Assembly (NCBI GenBank): GCA_964652235.1
Contig: CAZZDK010000001.1
Location: 93,466-157,465, forward strand
Direction of reading: 5' to 3'
Origin: CAZZDK01 sp964652235
GTDB lineage: Bacteria > Pseudomonadota > Alphaproteobacteria > UBA9219
Length of the DNA: 64,000 nt
The translations under genes were made by a program, and so were the position numbers. Shown piece after piece: positions 18,818 to 28,994 of the stretch (within the stretch, counting starts at the first letter, position 1; the number at the start of each line of letters is the position of its first letter). The notes below the pieces were generated by a model that made no database searches, was not told the origin of the DNA, and saw nothing but the letters and a program-made list of their open reading frames with translations.

Positions 18818-19624
18818 TCAGGCCATTGATTCTCTTAACAATTTAACAAGGCCTTCATGAATCCCGGCATTGCTGGCGATGATCGAGGCGTCGCGGACGG
18901 GGTGCTTGCCCGCCTCAAGCGGCGCGATGAAGCCGCCCGCTTCCTTCACGATGATCGACCCCGCCGCAACGTCCCAGGCGCCGATCTGCTGCCCTTCCCA
19001 ATAGCCGTCGAACCGGCCCGCCGCCACATAAGCCAGATCGAGCGCGGCGGAACCCATGCGGCGCACGCCCGCCGTTTGCATCGTAGCGGCCTTGACCTGT
19101 CCCAAGACGCGATCCGGGTCCATGCGCGAACCCTTGTACGGCAGGCCCGTGGCGACAAGGCATTCGCTCAAATCCGTCCGCGCCGAAACGCGCAGGCGCT
19201 GATTGTTGCCGTAAGCGCCGAGGCCCTTTTCCGCCCAATACATCTCGTCGGTGATCGGATTGTAGATGAGGCCCGCGAGCACCTCGCCCTCGCGCTCGGC
19301 AGCGATGGAGATGGCCCAATGCGGCACGCCGTGCAGAAAGTTCGTCGTGCCGTCGAGCGGATCGACGATCCAGCGCTCGCTCGCGCCGGAGGTGTCCGCC
19401 GCCTCGTCTTTCTCCTCCATCAGGAACCCGAAAGAGGGCCGCGCCCGGCCCAGCTCCTCGCGCAAAATCGCCTGCGCCCTGAAATCCGCGTTGCTTACGA
19501 AATCGCCGGGGCTTTTGCGGGAAACCTGCAAATGCTCAATCTCGCCGAAGTCGCGCCGCAGTCCCTTGGCGGCCTTTTCGGCGGCCTTGGCCATGACGTT
19601 GATGAGAGCGGGACGGAGGGGCAT
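18818..19624 (-). CDS. suhB: Inositol monophosphatase family protein (SuhB-like)
   Basis: Mg2+-dependent phosphatase of the inositol-monophosphatase family, 268 aa. Metal-binding motifs are all present: the Glu pair in FLMEEKDE, WIVDPLDGTTNFLHG, and WDVAAGSIIVKEAGG near the C-terminus. Alphaproteobacterial members act on inositol or related sugar phosphates and some have a SuhB-like regulatory role. The gene lies 5 nt downstream of efp, an adjacency common in alphaproteobacteria. Confidence 0.9.
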   Translation of the reverse strand: MPLRPALINVMAKAAEKAAKGLRRDFGEIEHLQVSRKSPGDFVSNADFRAQAILREELGRARPSFGFLMEEKDEAADTSGASERWIVDPLDGTTNFLHGVPHWAISIAAEREGEVLAGLIYNPITDEMYWAEKGLGAYGNNQRLRVSARTDLSECLVATGLPYKGSRMDPDRVLGQVKAATMQTAGVRRMGSAALDLAYVAAGRFDGYWEGQQIGAWDVAAGSIIVKEAGGFIAPLEAGKHPVRDASIIASNAGIHEGLVKLLRESMA

Positions 19625-19629
19625 ATTAC

Positions 19630-20196
19630 TTACTCTTTCGCCCTCTCCACATAAGAGCCGTCGGCGGTGGAAACGACGATTTTCGTGCCCGCTTCGATAA
19701 AAGGCGGCACCATCACGCGCACGCCGTTCGAAAGCTTGGCGGGCTTGTAAGACGAAGAGGCCGTTTGGCCCTTGACGACCGGATCAGCTTCGACGATTTC
19801 CAGAACGACCGTCGGCGGCAACTCGACCGAGAGCGCCTTGCCTTCGTAGGTCTGCACGTTGCAGATCATGCCGTCCTGCAAAAACGCCGCCTGATCGCCG
19901 ATCACGTCGGCGGGAACAATATATTGCTCGTAGCTTTCCTGATCCATAAAGGTGTATTCGCCGTCCGAGCCGAAGAGATACTGCATTTCGTGGTCGGAAA
20001 GCTGGACGCGCTCTACCGTCTCCTGCGTGCGGAAACGCTCGTTCGTCTTAATGCCTGTGCGGACGTCCTTCATCTCGATCTGGACGATGGCGTTGCCTTT
20101 GCCGGGAATAATGATCTCGCTCTTGATCACGACCCAAAGCTTGCCGTTATGCTCCAGAACGTGGCCCTTGCGGACGGTATTGGCGTCAACTTTCAT
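19630..20196 (-). CDS. efp: Elongation factor P
   Basis: Translation factor that relieves ribosome stalling at polyproline; 188 aa, the usual length. It starts MKVDANTVRKGHVLEHNGKL with the KOW-like domain I, and the loop that receives the lysine modification reads PGKGNA (Lys near 33). The OB-fold C-terminal domain ends GVRVMVPPFIEAGTKIVVST. This genome encodes several Pro-rich proteins (24694, 12824, 17012), plausible EF-P clients. Confidence 0.96.
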   Translation of the reverse strand: MKVDANTVRKGHVLEHNGKLWVVIKSEIIIPGKGNAIVQIEMKDVRTGIKTNERFRTQETVERVQLSDHEMQYLFGSDGEYTFMDQESYEQYIVPADVIGDQAAFLQDGMICNVQTYEGKALSVELPPTVVLEIVEADPVVKGQTASSSYKPAKLSNGVRVMVPPFIEAGTKIVVSTADGSYVERAKE

Positions 20197-20213
20197 GCTT
20201 TTCTCTTTTCAAA

Positions 20214-20245
20214 ATGGAAAACCGGGCGGAGTTTGGCCGCCCGGC
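20214..20245 (-). terminator. Rho-independent terminator after the 20291-20824 gene
   Basis: Read on the minus strand, CCGGGCGG and CCGCCCGG form an 8-bp GC stem with a 7-nt loop, followed by TTTTCC. It separates the small unknown gene from efp. Confidence 0.65.
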
Positions 20246-20290
20246 AGCGAAAGTTCAAGGAAAAAGAGCGAAAAAACAGCGTTCCAACCT

Positions 20291-20824
20291 TCAACCAGGC
20301 TCCCCCTGCCCGCTTACGGTCTTTTCCTCAAGGGAAACCCCGGCTTCGGTAAAAAGCCCCATCATATATTCCTGAAAACTCAGATCGAACGTATCGCCGG
20401 ACACCTTCCAAGCGTCTTGAAAATTCTTTCTTCGGCAATAGGAGAAAATGTATTCGTGCCATCCTTCGAACCACTGCCGTCTTTTGACCTCCCAGGATTG
20501 GTCCCTGTACATGAGAAAGGCGCGCTCGAAGATTGAAAAAAGAATCGTGAGAACAATCAGCTCGGTTTTTTTCTGTTCCTCCGTCAAGGCGCACGGCTTG
20601 GGATCGGGAACGTCGAAAACGTCAAGCTCCGGATGTTCGTAGCAAAGCGATAAAAAATCGACGTATTTTTGATCGAGCGCGTCGTAGGTGCCGTATTCGC
20701 GGTCCTGTTGCTCTTTGCGCGAAGCTTTGATGTACTGAAAAAGACCCGCAGGAATACCCACGAGCGCGCAGGCATAGTACAAAAACTCGAAGATGTCCTT
20801 TAAGCGTTCGAGATCAAAATCCAT
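20291..20824 (-). CDS. Hypothetical single-helix membrane protein
   Basis: Unrecognised 177-aa protein. A hydrophobic stretch near residues 12-30 (FEFLYYACALVGIPAGLFQY) is probably a membrane anchor, followed by a charged, largely helical domain rich in Glu, Tyr and Trp. The N-terminal anchor plus ASRKEQQDREYGTYDALDQK looks like the many bacterial proteins of unknown function with one TM and a helical tail. It is 9 nt downstream of the DUF736-like gene and ends at a terminator, so the two probably form an operon. Confidence 0.7.
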   Translation of the reverse strand: MDFDLERLKDIFEFLYYACALVGIPAGLFQYIKASRKEQQDREYGTYDALDQKYVDFLSLCYEHPELDVFDVPDPKPCALTEEQKKTELIVLTILFSIFERAFLMYRDQSWEVKRRQWFEGWHEYIFSYCRRKNFQDAWKVSGDTFDLSFQEYMMGLFTEAGVSLEEKTVSGQGEPG

Positions 20825-20833
20825 GCCTGCGGC

Positions 20834-21394
20834 CTAATCCGGATCGGGGGGATCCCAAATTTCCTGAAGCGACGGGTAAATGCTGATGAGGTAATCCGTC
20901 ACCTTGCTGATGCGACGGAAAACGCCCGTATAGGGTTGCAGCTCTTCCGTGATGAACATCTTTTCGATGTCGCCTTCCGTGATGGTCACGCGGTCCCAGT
21001 ACAGGAAATACATATTCCCGTGCCCGCGCACCAGAACGGCCACGATCGTCTTGGGAAAGGCGGGGTCGTCCAGATGCACGCTCAGATAAGGAAGCTGCTG
21101 GCCGTCGGTCGTTTTCTCCCAGGCGAAGCCGAGTTCCGGATAGAAAGCCTCGGCGTTCAAATGCTCCACGACATATTCGGCGTCGCCGCCGCCGACGCGA
21201 TAGGGATTTTCCCTGATGACGGCCTTGCACTTGAAGTTAAGCGTGGCGATATGGCCGACATATTCGCCGTCGATCAATTCGAACACGCCGATCCGACGCA
21301 GCAAAGGCTGACGGGAACCGGATTCGTCGTTCTTTTTCTTAAGCGCGCGGTTTTCCGCGACGTTCAGAAAGTCGGCTGCCGAAATCAAACTCAT
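20834..21394 (-). CDS. DUF736-like protein with C-terminal extension
   Basis: The 186-aa protein holds a segment matching DUF736: RIGVFELIDGEYVGHIATL, then WEKTTDGQQLPYLSVHLDDP and AFPKTIVAVLV. Such proteins are small and common on alphaproteobacterial plasmids; function unknown. Here the domain is preceded by a Lys/Asp-rich lead and followed by about 60 extra residues. The start MSLISAADFL at 21394 is supported by an AAGGGGGG Shine-Dalgarno; the longer upstream frame is not protein-like. Confidence 0.7.
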   Translation of the reverse strand: MSLISAADFLNVAENRALKKKNDESGSRQPLLRRIGVFELIDGEYVGHIATLNFKCKAVIRENPYRVGGGDAEYVVEHLNAEAFYPELGFAWEKTTDGQQLPYLSVHLDDPAFPKTIVAVLVRGHGNMYFLYWDRVTITEGDIEKMFITEELQPYTGVFRRISKVTDYLISIYPSLQEIWDPPDPD

Positions 21395-22044
21395 AGCGCA
21401 CCCCCCTTGTGGGAACAGGAAAGTTCCCGATCCTTCTTTGCCAGACAGCGAAGAAGACAAGGCGATGATGCACGGAAAAAGACGAATGAAAGGGACACAC
21501 AGGAACGGGCGCCCCCGATGAGACGGGGAAATCCGTACCAGCTTCCGGCCCTTAAATCTTCTTTGCCCTACAACAAAGCCCTTCCCCAACCCGAGCCCCT
21601 ATGGCCCGACCGGGAAGACCTCTTAGCTGTCATACCACAATCTCTACCCCGCCCCTGGCAGGATAAAGCGGCAAAGCGTCGTTACATAAACCAATGGGGA
21701 ACGAAACAGGTGGTAATCCAATCCGTCCTTGGGCCAGTGGTACGTGCGCTTCCGTGGGAGGGAACATACGCAATGAAACTTAATATTCAATAAAAATCTT
21801 AGCCTTTTTTTTATTTTCTTAAGGTGTTATCGCAAGGACACACTCTCTTTCCCTCCTCATACCGACGAGCGAATAAGCGATTCCCCAAGGTCACGAGCGG
21901 TTGCGAGGAGCCTTTCCCTCGCCGTCCGAAGGCCCTTGTCCGGCAGCGGCTTCTTCAGTTCGGCAGGGGAAAGGCGAGGCGCAGAGTGAGTGATGTCAAA
22001 CGGCCTATCCCTTCAGGCGTTTCTTGGTACAAGGAGTAAGCTTC
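21395..22044. other. 650-bp intergenic region, no assigned gene
   Basis: Divergent spacer between the DUF736-like gene and a small plus-strand gene. It is less GC-rich than its surroundings, with a T-rich run near 21804-21822. A 91-codon plus-strand frame (21518-21793) exists, but its mixed codon usage and weak ribosome site do not support a gene. The 21840-22010 stretch has complementary words suggestive of a structured RNA but matches no RNA family I know. Promoters for both flanking genes are expected here. Confidence 0.5.
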
Positions 22045-22311
22045 ATGGACAAGGTATCGCTGGTTCTGTCAGGGCTGCTTTCGCTGGCGCTCGTGATCCT
22101 GATCGCGCCCGGAATCCTGGCCAGAAACCGAGGCAGGGTTTTGCGCAATATCGCGCTGTGGGTCGCCATTTTCCTTGGTCTGGCGCTTTTCTACAAACAT
22201 CTCGGCCCGGGAAGGCAAGACGCCTATCCCGCCGCCTCTTCTTCCGCCGAGACGCCCGCGCCGCCAAACGACGGCCAGGCGGAGGAAGACCTCGCAGGCC
22301 GGAGGATATAG
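22045..22311 (+). CDS. Small two-helix membrane protein
   Basis: An 88-aa protein starting MDKVSLVLSGLL with an AAGGAG ribosome site at 22031-22036. Two hydrophobic helices (about 5-24 and 38-55) are linked by the basic ILARNRGRVLRN, and a Pro/Ala/Glu-rich tail follows. The arrangement resembles the N-terminal membrane module of alphaproteobacterial TIGR02281-type aspartic proteases, but no protease domain follows, so this is only a resemblance. It ends just before a bidirectional terminator. Confidence 0.7.
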   Translation: MDKVSLVLSGLLSLALVILIAPGILARNRGRVLRNIALWVAIFLGLALFYKHLGPGRQDAYPAASSSAETPAPPNDGQAEEDLAGRRI

Positions 22312-22340
22312 TTAACTGTTAACTTCTGCGCAGCCAAAAA

Positions 22341-22376
22341 AAACCCCGGCGGGCGAAAGCCTGCCGGGGTTTTGTT
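22341..22376. terminator. Bidirectional terminator between small membrane gene and hppA
   Basis: A 14-bp stem, AAACCCCGGCGGGC pairing with GCCTGCCGGGGTTT through a GAAA tetraloop, followed by TTTTG on the plus strand and by a T run on the minus strand. It can serve both convergent genes. Confidence 0.85.
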
Positions 22377-22390
22377 CTTGGACTCGCGGC

Positions 22391-24490
22391 CTATCCCGCC
22401 GCGCCGGCCAATATAGCCAGCAGCAGGATCGCGACGATGTTGATGATCTTGATCATCGGATTGACCGCCGGACCCGCCGTATCCTTGTACGGATCGCCGA
22501 CGGTGTCGCCGGTGACCGCCGCCTTGTGGGCGTCGGAGCCTTTGCCGCCGTGATGGCCCTCCTCGATGTATTTCTTGGCGTTGTCCCATGCGCCGCCGCC
22601 CGACGTCATCGAGATGGCGACGAACAGGCCCGTCACGATGGTGCCGAGCAGCATCGCGCCGAGCGCGGCGAACGCCTCGGCCTGGCCTGCGACCCACAGG
22701 ATCGCGAAGTACAGAACCACCGGCGCCACGATCGGAAGCAGCGAGGGAGCGATCATTTCGCGGATCGCGGCCTTGGTGAGCATATCGACGGCGGTGCCGT
22801 ATTCCGGCTTGGCCTTGCCCTCCATGATCCCCTTGATCTCGCGGAACTGGCGGCGCACCTCCTGCACGCCGCTGCCCGCCGCGCGGCCCACGGCCGTCAT
22901 GGCCAAGGCGCCGAACAGATAAGGGAGCAGACCGCCCAGGAAAAGCCCGATCACGACGTAGGGGTTCTGCAGATCGAACCGCACGTCGAGCAGCGGGAAG
23001 TAATGGTGCAGATCCTCGATATAGGCCGCGAACAACACCAAAGAAGCCAGCCCCGCCGAAGCGATGGCATAGCCCTTGGTGACGGCCTTGGTCGTGTTCC
23101 CCACGGCGTCGAGCGCGTCGGTCGTGACGCGGATATCCTTGGGCATATTGGCCATTTCGGCGATGCCGCCCGCGTTATCCGTGACGGGACCGTAGGCGTC
23201 GATGGCCACGATCATGCCCGCCAGCGACAGCATGGTCGTCGCCGCGATCGAAACGCCGAACAGGCCCGCGAACATATACGAGACGATGATGCCCACGCAG
23301 ATGACGAGAACCGGCAGCGCGGTGGATTCCATCGAGATGGCCAGCCCCTGGATCACGTTCGTGCCGTGACCGTTGACAGAGGCCCCGGCCACCGAGCGGA
23401 CCGGGCGGTGGGAAGTCGCCGTGTAGTACTCGGTGATCCAGACCATCAAAGCCGTGACGGCCAAACCGACGATCGAGCAGGAAAGCAGGCTCATGCCGGT
23501 CATCGCCACGCCGTCCACGTTGGCCACGACGTCATGCAGACCCATCAGCTTGCGGATCGCAATGCCGATCAGACCGGCGGAAATGACGCCCGTCGCCACC
23601 AGGCCCTTGTACAAGGCGCCCATGATGTTCTGTTTCTTGCCCAGACGCACGAAGAACGCGCCGACGACCGAAGCCAGAATGCACACGCCCGCGATGATGA
23701 GAGGCAACAGCATCATCATCTCGCGCGTTTCGCCGACAAAGAAGGTCGCGGCCAAAAGCATGGTGGCGACGATGGTGACAGCGTAGGTTTCGAACAAATC
23801 GGCCGCCATGCCCGCGCAGTCGCCGACATTGTCGCCGACGTTATCGGCGATCACGGCCGGGTTGCGTGGATCGTCCTCGGGAATTCCGGCCTCGACTTTG
23901 CCGACCAGATCCGCGCCCACGTCGGCGCCCTTGGTGAAGATGCCGCCGCCGAGCCGGGCGAAGATGGAAATCAACGAAGCGCCGAAGGAAAGAGCCACAA
24001 GAGCCTCGATGATGGGGCGCACGTTTCCTTCGCCGCCCTTCCATTCAAGCAGAACGTAGTAATAGCCGGACACGGCCAGAAGCCCCAGGCCGACGACGAG
24101 CAAGCCCGTGATCGCGCCCGACTTGAAGGCGATAGAAAGGGCCTCCTTCATGCCGACCTGCGCGGCGGCGGCCGTACGCACGTTGGCGCGAACCGAAACG
24201 TTCATGCCGATGTAGCCCGCCGCGCCGGAAAGAACCGCGCCGACCAGAAAGCCGACGGCGACATGGGCGCCCAAAAACGCTTCCAGAGCCGCGCAGATGA
24301 CGATTCCGACAAGGGCGACCGTCGTGTATTGCCGGTTCAGATAGGCTTTCGCGCCTTCCTGGACGGCGGCGGCGATCTCCTGCATCCGCGCCGTGCCCGC
24401 GGAAGAGGCCAGGACCTGCCGCGCCGTGAACAGCCCGTAAAGGAGGGCTAAGGCGCCGCAGGCGAAAATCAGCATGAATTCCGTGCTCAT
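22391..24490 (-). CDS. hppA: Membrane-bound H+-translocating pyrophosphatase, K+-independent type
   Basis: Couples pyrophosphate hydrolysis to proton export across the inner membrane; 699 aa with 15-16 membrane helices. The substrate site is clear: [39 protein letters not shown] and [12 protein letters not shown]. The sequence [17 protein letters not shown] has Lys at the position that distinguishes K+-independent enzymes from the Ala of K+-dependent ones. It ends at a strong bidirectional terminator. Confidence 0.96.
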   Translation of the reverse strand: MSTEFMLIFACGALALLYGLFTARQVLASSAGTARMQEIAAAVQEGAKAYLNRQYTTVALVGIVICAALEAFLGAHVAVGFLVGAVLSGAAGYIGMNVSVRANVRTAAAAQVGMKEALSIAFKSGAITGLLVVGLGLLAVSGYYYVLLEWKGGEGNVRPIIEALVALSFGASLISIFARLGGGIFTKGADVGADLVGKVEAGIPEDDPRNPAVIADNVGDNVGDCAGMAADLFETYAVTIVATMLLAATFFVGETREMMMLLPLIIAGVCILASVVGAFFVRLGKKQNIMGALYKGLVATGVISAGLIGIAIRKLMGLHDVVANVDGVAMTGMSLLSCSIVGLAVTALMVWITEYYTATSHRPVRSVAGASVNGHGTNVIQGLAISMESTALPVLVICVGIIVSYMFAGLFGVSIAATTMLSLAGMIVAIDAYGPVTDNAGGIAEMANMPKDIRVTTDALDAVGNTTKAVTKGYAIASAGLASLVLFAAYIEDLHHYFPLLDVRFDLQNPYVVIGLFLGGLLPYLFGALAMTAVGRAAGSGVQEVRRQFREIKGIMEGKAKPEYGTAVDMLTKAAIREMIAPSLLPIVAPVVLYFAILWVAGQAEAFAALGAMLLGTIVTGLFVAISMTSGGGAWDNAKKYIEEGHHGGKGSDAHKAAVTGDTVGDPYKDTAGPAVNPMIKIINIVAILLLAILAGAAG

Positions 24491-24626
24491 GGGAAGAACC
24501 TCGCTTTGATTTCAGACAGGACGCGGGCAAAAAGACCGTCCGCGAAAGGGGTTCGCGCCGCCGGAGCCGCGCGAAACTGCCGGGGAGAATGCCGAAAGAA
24601 AGGCCCTCTGGCAAGGGGGAATATCG

Positions 24627-24667
24627 GAAAAAAAGAAGAAAGCCGGACGGCCTGAACCGCCCGGCTC
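24627..24667 (-). terminator. Rho-independent terminator after the Pro-rich membrane protein gene
   Basis: On the minus strand, AGCCGGGCGG and CCGTCCGGCT form a stem around TTCAGG, followed by TTCTTCTTTTTTTT. It lies between the Pro-rich membrane protein gene and hppA. Confidence 0.75.
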
Positions 24668-24693
24668 TCTGTTCATCTTTCGCGAGTCCCCTC

Positions 24694-24987
24694 TCAGTTG
24701 GCCGCCGGGGGCGCAGGAGGAGGTGGCGCGCTTGCTTCAGGCGGCGCAGGAGGAGGCGGCGGAACATCCGCTTCAGGCGGCGCGGGAGGCGGCGGCGGAA
24801 CGTCCGCTTCGGGCGGCGGGGGCGGCGGAACATCCGCCGTCGGCGCGGCAGGCTCCCCGGCGACGGGCGCCATATCGGGGCTCATCTGCTCCTCGCCGCC
24901 CTTGGGCATATACAGCCAGGCAGCCAGAAGAACGATGATAATAATGGCGCCCCAAAGAAGAATCTTAGAGCCACTCTTTTTCGTCAT
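24694..24987 (-). CDS. Membrane-anchored protein with PPPPP-Glu/Ala-Asp repeats
   Basis: A 97-aa protein: a short Lys-rich N-terminus, one strong transmembrane helix (about 9-27, ILLWGAIIIIVLLAAWLY), then a low-complexity tail of four imperfect repeats of the type EADVPPPPPAPP. The repeats are short tandem DNA repeats and may vary in number. Start MTKKSGSK at 24987 has a GAAGGGAAA ribosome site. The role is unknown; a Pro-rich spacer reaching through the periplasm is plausible. Confidence 0.75.
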   Translation of the reverse strand: MTKKSGSKILLWGAIIIIVLLAAWLYMPKGGEEQMSPDMAPVAGEPAAPTADVPPPPPPEADVPPPPPAPPEADVPPPPPAPPEASAPPPPAPPAAN

Positions 24988-25082
24988 GACAGGTTTCCCT
25001 TCAAGAGGTGAGGTTGAAGGCGCGAGGATAAAACCTCTCTTCCCCAAAAGCAACCCTCTAAGATTTAAGGGGGTAGCTTCGG

Positions 25083-25586
25083 CTACAACTTTCTTTGCGC
25101 CACGCCCTGAATCAAAACGCCCAGAACCGAACCCGCGCCGAAAACGCGATTGGTTTCGTTCATGATCGTCTCTTTCATCTTTTCGATATCGAGCGCGGCT
25201 TTTTTCCTCAGGCTTCCGTCCGCAAGGCCGCCGTAAAGCGCCTGCAACAGAGTGTCCCTCAAACGCGGCATATTATGGTGCATAAGCGTTCCGGTTTCGA
25301 AATCCTTGATCTGAAGATCGACGACCAGCGTGATAAGCTGCTGCGCGCCGTCGGCGGTGATGAGCGGCAGGATGATCGGCTGCATATGCACATAGACCGG
25401 ATCGCCCGCAAAACGCCCGCCGGTCACGCCTTCTTCGGAAGATTCTTCGGCAGGTTTTCCGCCGCCCTCCTTTTTAGCCTCGCCGCCGCCGTGCCCGCCC
25501 CCGCCGCCGCTGGCGAGAACAGGCCCGGCCAGAAGAAAAAGCGCCAGGAAAAGCGCTATTCCCGAGGAAACGGTTCGCAAGAACAT
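25083..25586 (-). CDS. FliL-like secreted/membrane protein
   Basis: A 167-aa protein with a signal peptide or anchor (about 1-26), a Gly/Glu/Lys-rich linker, and a domain resembling the periplasmic FliL fold: PVYVHMQPIILPL, then a LITLVVDLQIKD strand and a PRLRDTLLQALYG helix. FliL proteins stabilise the flagellar motor stator, but this one sits beside nusB and not with flagellar genes. The flagellar operons are 35 kb away. It could be a FliL paralog with another role. Confidence 0.65.
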   Translation of the reverse strand: MFLRTVSSGIALFLALFLLAGPVLASGGGGGHGGGEAKKEGGGKPAEESSEEGVTGGRFAGDPVYVHMQPIILPLITADGAQQLITLVVDLQIKDFETGTLMHHNMPRLRDTLLQALYGGLADGSLRKKAALDIEKMKETIMNETNRVFGAGSVLGVLIQGVAQRKL

Positions 25587-25597
25587 CAGCGGCCTTT

Positions 25598-26083
25598 TTA
25601 CCCCCGCAATTTCTTCGCCAGCCTATCGAGAACGGCGTTGACGAGTCCCGGCTCCTTCGCGTCGAAAAAGGCGCGCGCCACATCCACGTAGTCGTTGACG
25701 ATGACGGCGACCGGCGCGTCCGGATTCCGGTAAAGCTCAAAGGCCCCCGCCAGAAGAACGGAACGCAAAAGGATTTCCATGCGCGAGGCCGAAAGCCTCG
25801 CGTCGAGCGCGCCTTCGATCATGCCGGAAAGCGTCTCTTTATGTTCCTTCACGCCCTGCACGATGGCGGCGAGCAAGGCCGGGTCGGGCCGGTCGGAAAT
25901 AAGCTCCCCCTCCCCTTCCCCGCCGTTCAGGATGTCGTCGGCATCTTCCAGGCTACGGCGAAGAATCTCGGCCAGAGGTTCCTGATCGAAGGAATCCTGG
26001 TAAAGGACCTGAACGGCGACAAGCCGCGCCAGACGCTTGGCCGCGCCCGAAGTCCCGCTTCGGCTTTTGCCTTCATCCGCCAT
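25598..26083 (-). CDS. nusB: Transcription antitermination factor NusB
   Basis: RNA-binding antitermination factor acting with NusE at boxA sites in rRNA operons. The 161-aa all-helical protein has the N-terminal AAKRLARLVAVQVLYQDSF, the ILLRSVLLAGAFELYRN motif and the closing IVNDYVDVARAFFDAKEPGLVNAVLDRL in shorter adjoining pieces, all NusB hallmarks. It follows ribH by 3 nt, the usual alphaproteobacterial order. Confidence 0.93.
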   Translation of the reverse strand: MADEGKSRSGTSGAAKRLARLVAVQVLYQDSFDQEPLAEILRRSLEDADDILNGGEGEGELISDRPDPALLAAIVQGVKEHKETLSGMIEGALDARLSASRMEILLRSVLLAGAFELYRNPDAPVAVIVNDYVDVARAFFDAKEPGLVNAVLDRLAKKLRG

Positions 26084-26086
26084 GCT

Positions 26087-26602
26087 TCACCGCGCCATCC
26101 AGCGCCGTCTGGGAGAAAGTTTGAAACTCTGTTTAAGCTCGACCATGCGCAGGCAGGCCTCGGCGGCGGCGCCCCCCTTGTCCTGACGCGCCGGGTCGGC
26201 GCGGTCGAGCGCCTGCTCCAGATCGTTACAGGTGAGAATTCCGTTGCCCACGGCCAGCGCGAAGCGCAGGGCTAGCTCCTGGATTCCGCTCGCGCTGAGA
26301 TTGCCGACAATCTCGTCGTGCCGCGTGCCGCCCTTGATGACCGCGCCGAGCGCGACATAGCCGTCATAGCGGCGGCGCAAGGGATCGAAGCTCAACGATT
26401 TGACGGCATAGCCGATGGCCGCCGGTATTTCGAGAGCGCCCGGCACCGTGAAAACCTCATAGGTGGCCTCGGCGCGGTCCAGCACCGCCTTCGCTCCCGC
26501 CAGAAGAAGGTCGTTCACCTCGGCGTAAAAGCGCGCCTCCACCACCATGATGTGCGGCTTGTGCTCGAAAAGAAAAGTCTGCGGCTTGCGTTTTTGTTCC
26601 AT
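26087..26602 (-). CDS. ribH: 6,7-dimethyl-8-ribityllumazine synthase
   Basis: Penultimate enzyme of riboflavin synthesis, 171 aa. It has the substrate segments EARFYAEVNDLLLAGA, VPGALEIPAAIGY and the catalytic region GAVIKGGTRHDEIV with the active His, plus NGILTCNDLEQALDRA. The start MEQKRKPQTF at 26602 is preferred over a 26-codon extension. It lies 40 nt downstream of ribE; ribBA, which usually separates them, is missing here. Confidence 0.93.
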   Translation of the reverse strand: MEQKRKPQTFLFEHKPHIMVVEARFYAEVNDLLLAGAKAVLDRAEATYEVFTVPGALEIPAAIGYAVKSLSFDPLRRRYDGYVALGAVIKGGTRHDEIVGNLSASGIQELALRFALAVGNGILTCNDLEQALDRADPARQDKGGAAAEACLRMVELKQSFKLSPRRRWMAR

Positions 26603-26642
26603 CTTCGAATCCCCGGCGATTACGCTATCACCAAACGAAGCC

Positions 26643-27239
26643 CTAAACCAGACCCCGGTTTCTGAGCATATTCCCGACATATCTCGCGATCAGATCAATC
26701 TCGAAGTTCATGAGATCGCCGGGTTTTTTCTGACCGATGGTCGTTTCCTTCTGCGTGTGCGGGATGATGTTGACGCCGAAAACGGGGCCGTCCACCTCGT
26801 TGACCGTGAGCGAAATGCCGTCCAGCGCGATAGACCCCTTGGGCGCGAGAAAAGGGGCGAACTCGGCGGGCAGTTCGAAGCGGTAACGCAGGCTGTCCTT
26901 TTCCTCCTCAATCGAGACGACCTTCGCCAGCCCGTCCACATGGCCCGCGACGATGTGGCCGCCCAGCTCGTCGCCCATTTTCAAGGACCGCTCAAGGTTC
27001 ACAAGGCAGCCGGTTTTCCACCAGCGGGCGGTCGTCCTGGAAACGGTTTCGCTCGAAAGCTGCACGAGAAAGCAGCGGTCCGTCTTTTCGACGACGGTCA
27101 GGCAAATGCCGTCGCAGGCGATGGAGGCTCCCAAAGCGAGCGTATCCAGCGGAAAGGAAGCCGAAAGAAAAACGATCCAGTCGCCCTTCGTTTCGATCTT
27201 CTCGACCGTGCCGATGTTTTGAATGATGCCGGTGAACAT
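26643..27239 (-). CDS. ribE: Riboflavin synthase alpha chain
   Basis: Converts two lumazines to riboflavin; 198 aa, made of two homologous lumazine-binding domains. It begins MFTGIIQNIGTVEKIE. The repeats are visible as DTLALGASIACDGICLTVV in the first domain and LAPKGSIALDGISLTVNEV in the second, with GDELGGHIVAGHVDGLAK between. The start at 27239 is set by the universally conserved MFTGI. It follows nrdR by 7 nt. Confidence 0.95.
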   Translation of the reverse strand: MFTGIIQNIGTVEKIETKGDWIVFLSASFPLDTLALGASIACDGICLTVVEKTDRCFLVQLSSETVSRTTARWWKTGCLVNLERSLKMGDELGGHIVAGHVDGLAKVVSIEEEKDSLRYRFELPAEFAPFLAPKGSIALDGISLTVNEVDGPVFGVNIIPHTQKETTIGQKKPGDLMNFEIDLIARYVGNMLRNRGLV

Positions 27240-27246
27240 GGGGGGA

Positions 27247-27708
27247 TCAATCCGCCGTCTCTTTCTTGAGCGTGTCCACGAACTCGTTGAAATCGGCGGG
27301 CGTCCGGAAATCGCGATAGACGGAAGCGTAGCGGACATAGGCCACGTGATCGAGTCTGCGCAGCGTTTCCATCACCATCTCGCCGATCTGCTTGGTCTCG
27401 ATGTCGGTCTCGCCCATCGTCTCCATCCGGCGCACGAGGCCGTTGATGACCTGCTCAAGCTTCTCGTCGTCCACGGGGCGTTTGCGCAGCGCGATCCGCA
27501 TGGAGCGGGCCAGCTTGTCGCGGTCGAAGGGCTTGCGCGTGCCGTCGTTCTTGATGACCATGAACTCGCGCAACTGCACGCGCTCGAACGTCGTGAAGCG
27601 CGCGTCGCATTTGGGGCAAAGGCGTCGGCGGCGAATGGCGGCGCCGTCCTCGCTGGGACGGCTGTCTTTCACCTGGGTATCTTCAAAACCGCAAAAGGGG
27701 CAACGCAT
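27247..27708 (-). CDS. nrdR: Transcriptional repressor NrdR
   Basis: Zinc-ribbon and ATP-cone repressor of ribonucleotide reductase genes; 153 aa. It begins [18 protein letters not shown] and the second zinc knuckle is [15 protein letters not shown] (Cys at 3, 6, 31, 34). The ATP cone follows from about residue 49 ([16 protein letters not shown]). It lies between glyA and ribE, the standard alphaproteobacterial context. Confidence 0.96.
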   Translation of the reverse strand: MRCPFCGFEDTQVKDSRPSEDGAAIRRRRLCPKCDARFTTFERVQLREFMVIKNDGTRKPFDRDKLARSMRIALRKRPVDDEKLEQVINGLVRRMETMGETDIETKQIGEMVMETLRRLDHVAYVRYASVYRDFRTPADFNEFVDTLKKETAD

Positions 27709-27717
27709 GGCTCCTCC

Positions 27718-28983
<1,266 letters not shown>

Positions 28984-28994
28984 AGGCCCCCTCC

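Noticed and set aside
21518..21793. 91-codon plus-strand frame in the 650-bp spacer
   Set aside because: Weak ribosome site, codon usage unlike the neighbours and no recognisable family; kept only as a remark.
21840..22010. Possible structured RNA (SRP RNA or similar)
   Set aside because: The GGAAGG SRP loop motif and the RNase P and tmRNA signatures are all absent.
22313..22322. GTTAACTGTTAAC as a CtrA site
   Set aside because: Spacing between the TTAA halves is 3 and not 7, and it lies downstream of both convergent genes.
22526..24451. 641-codon plus-strand frame opposite hppA
   Set aside because: Antisense shadow of a highly conserved gene, His/Asp/Arg-rich.
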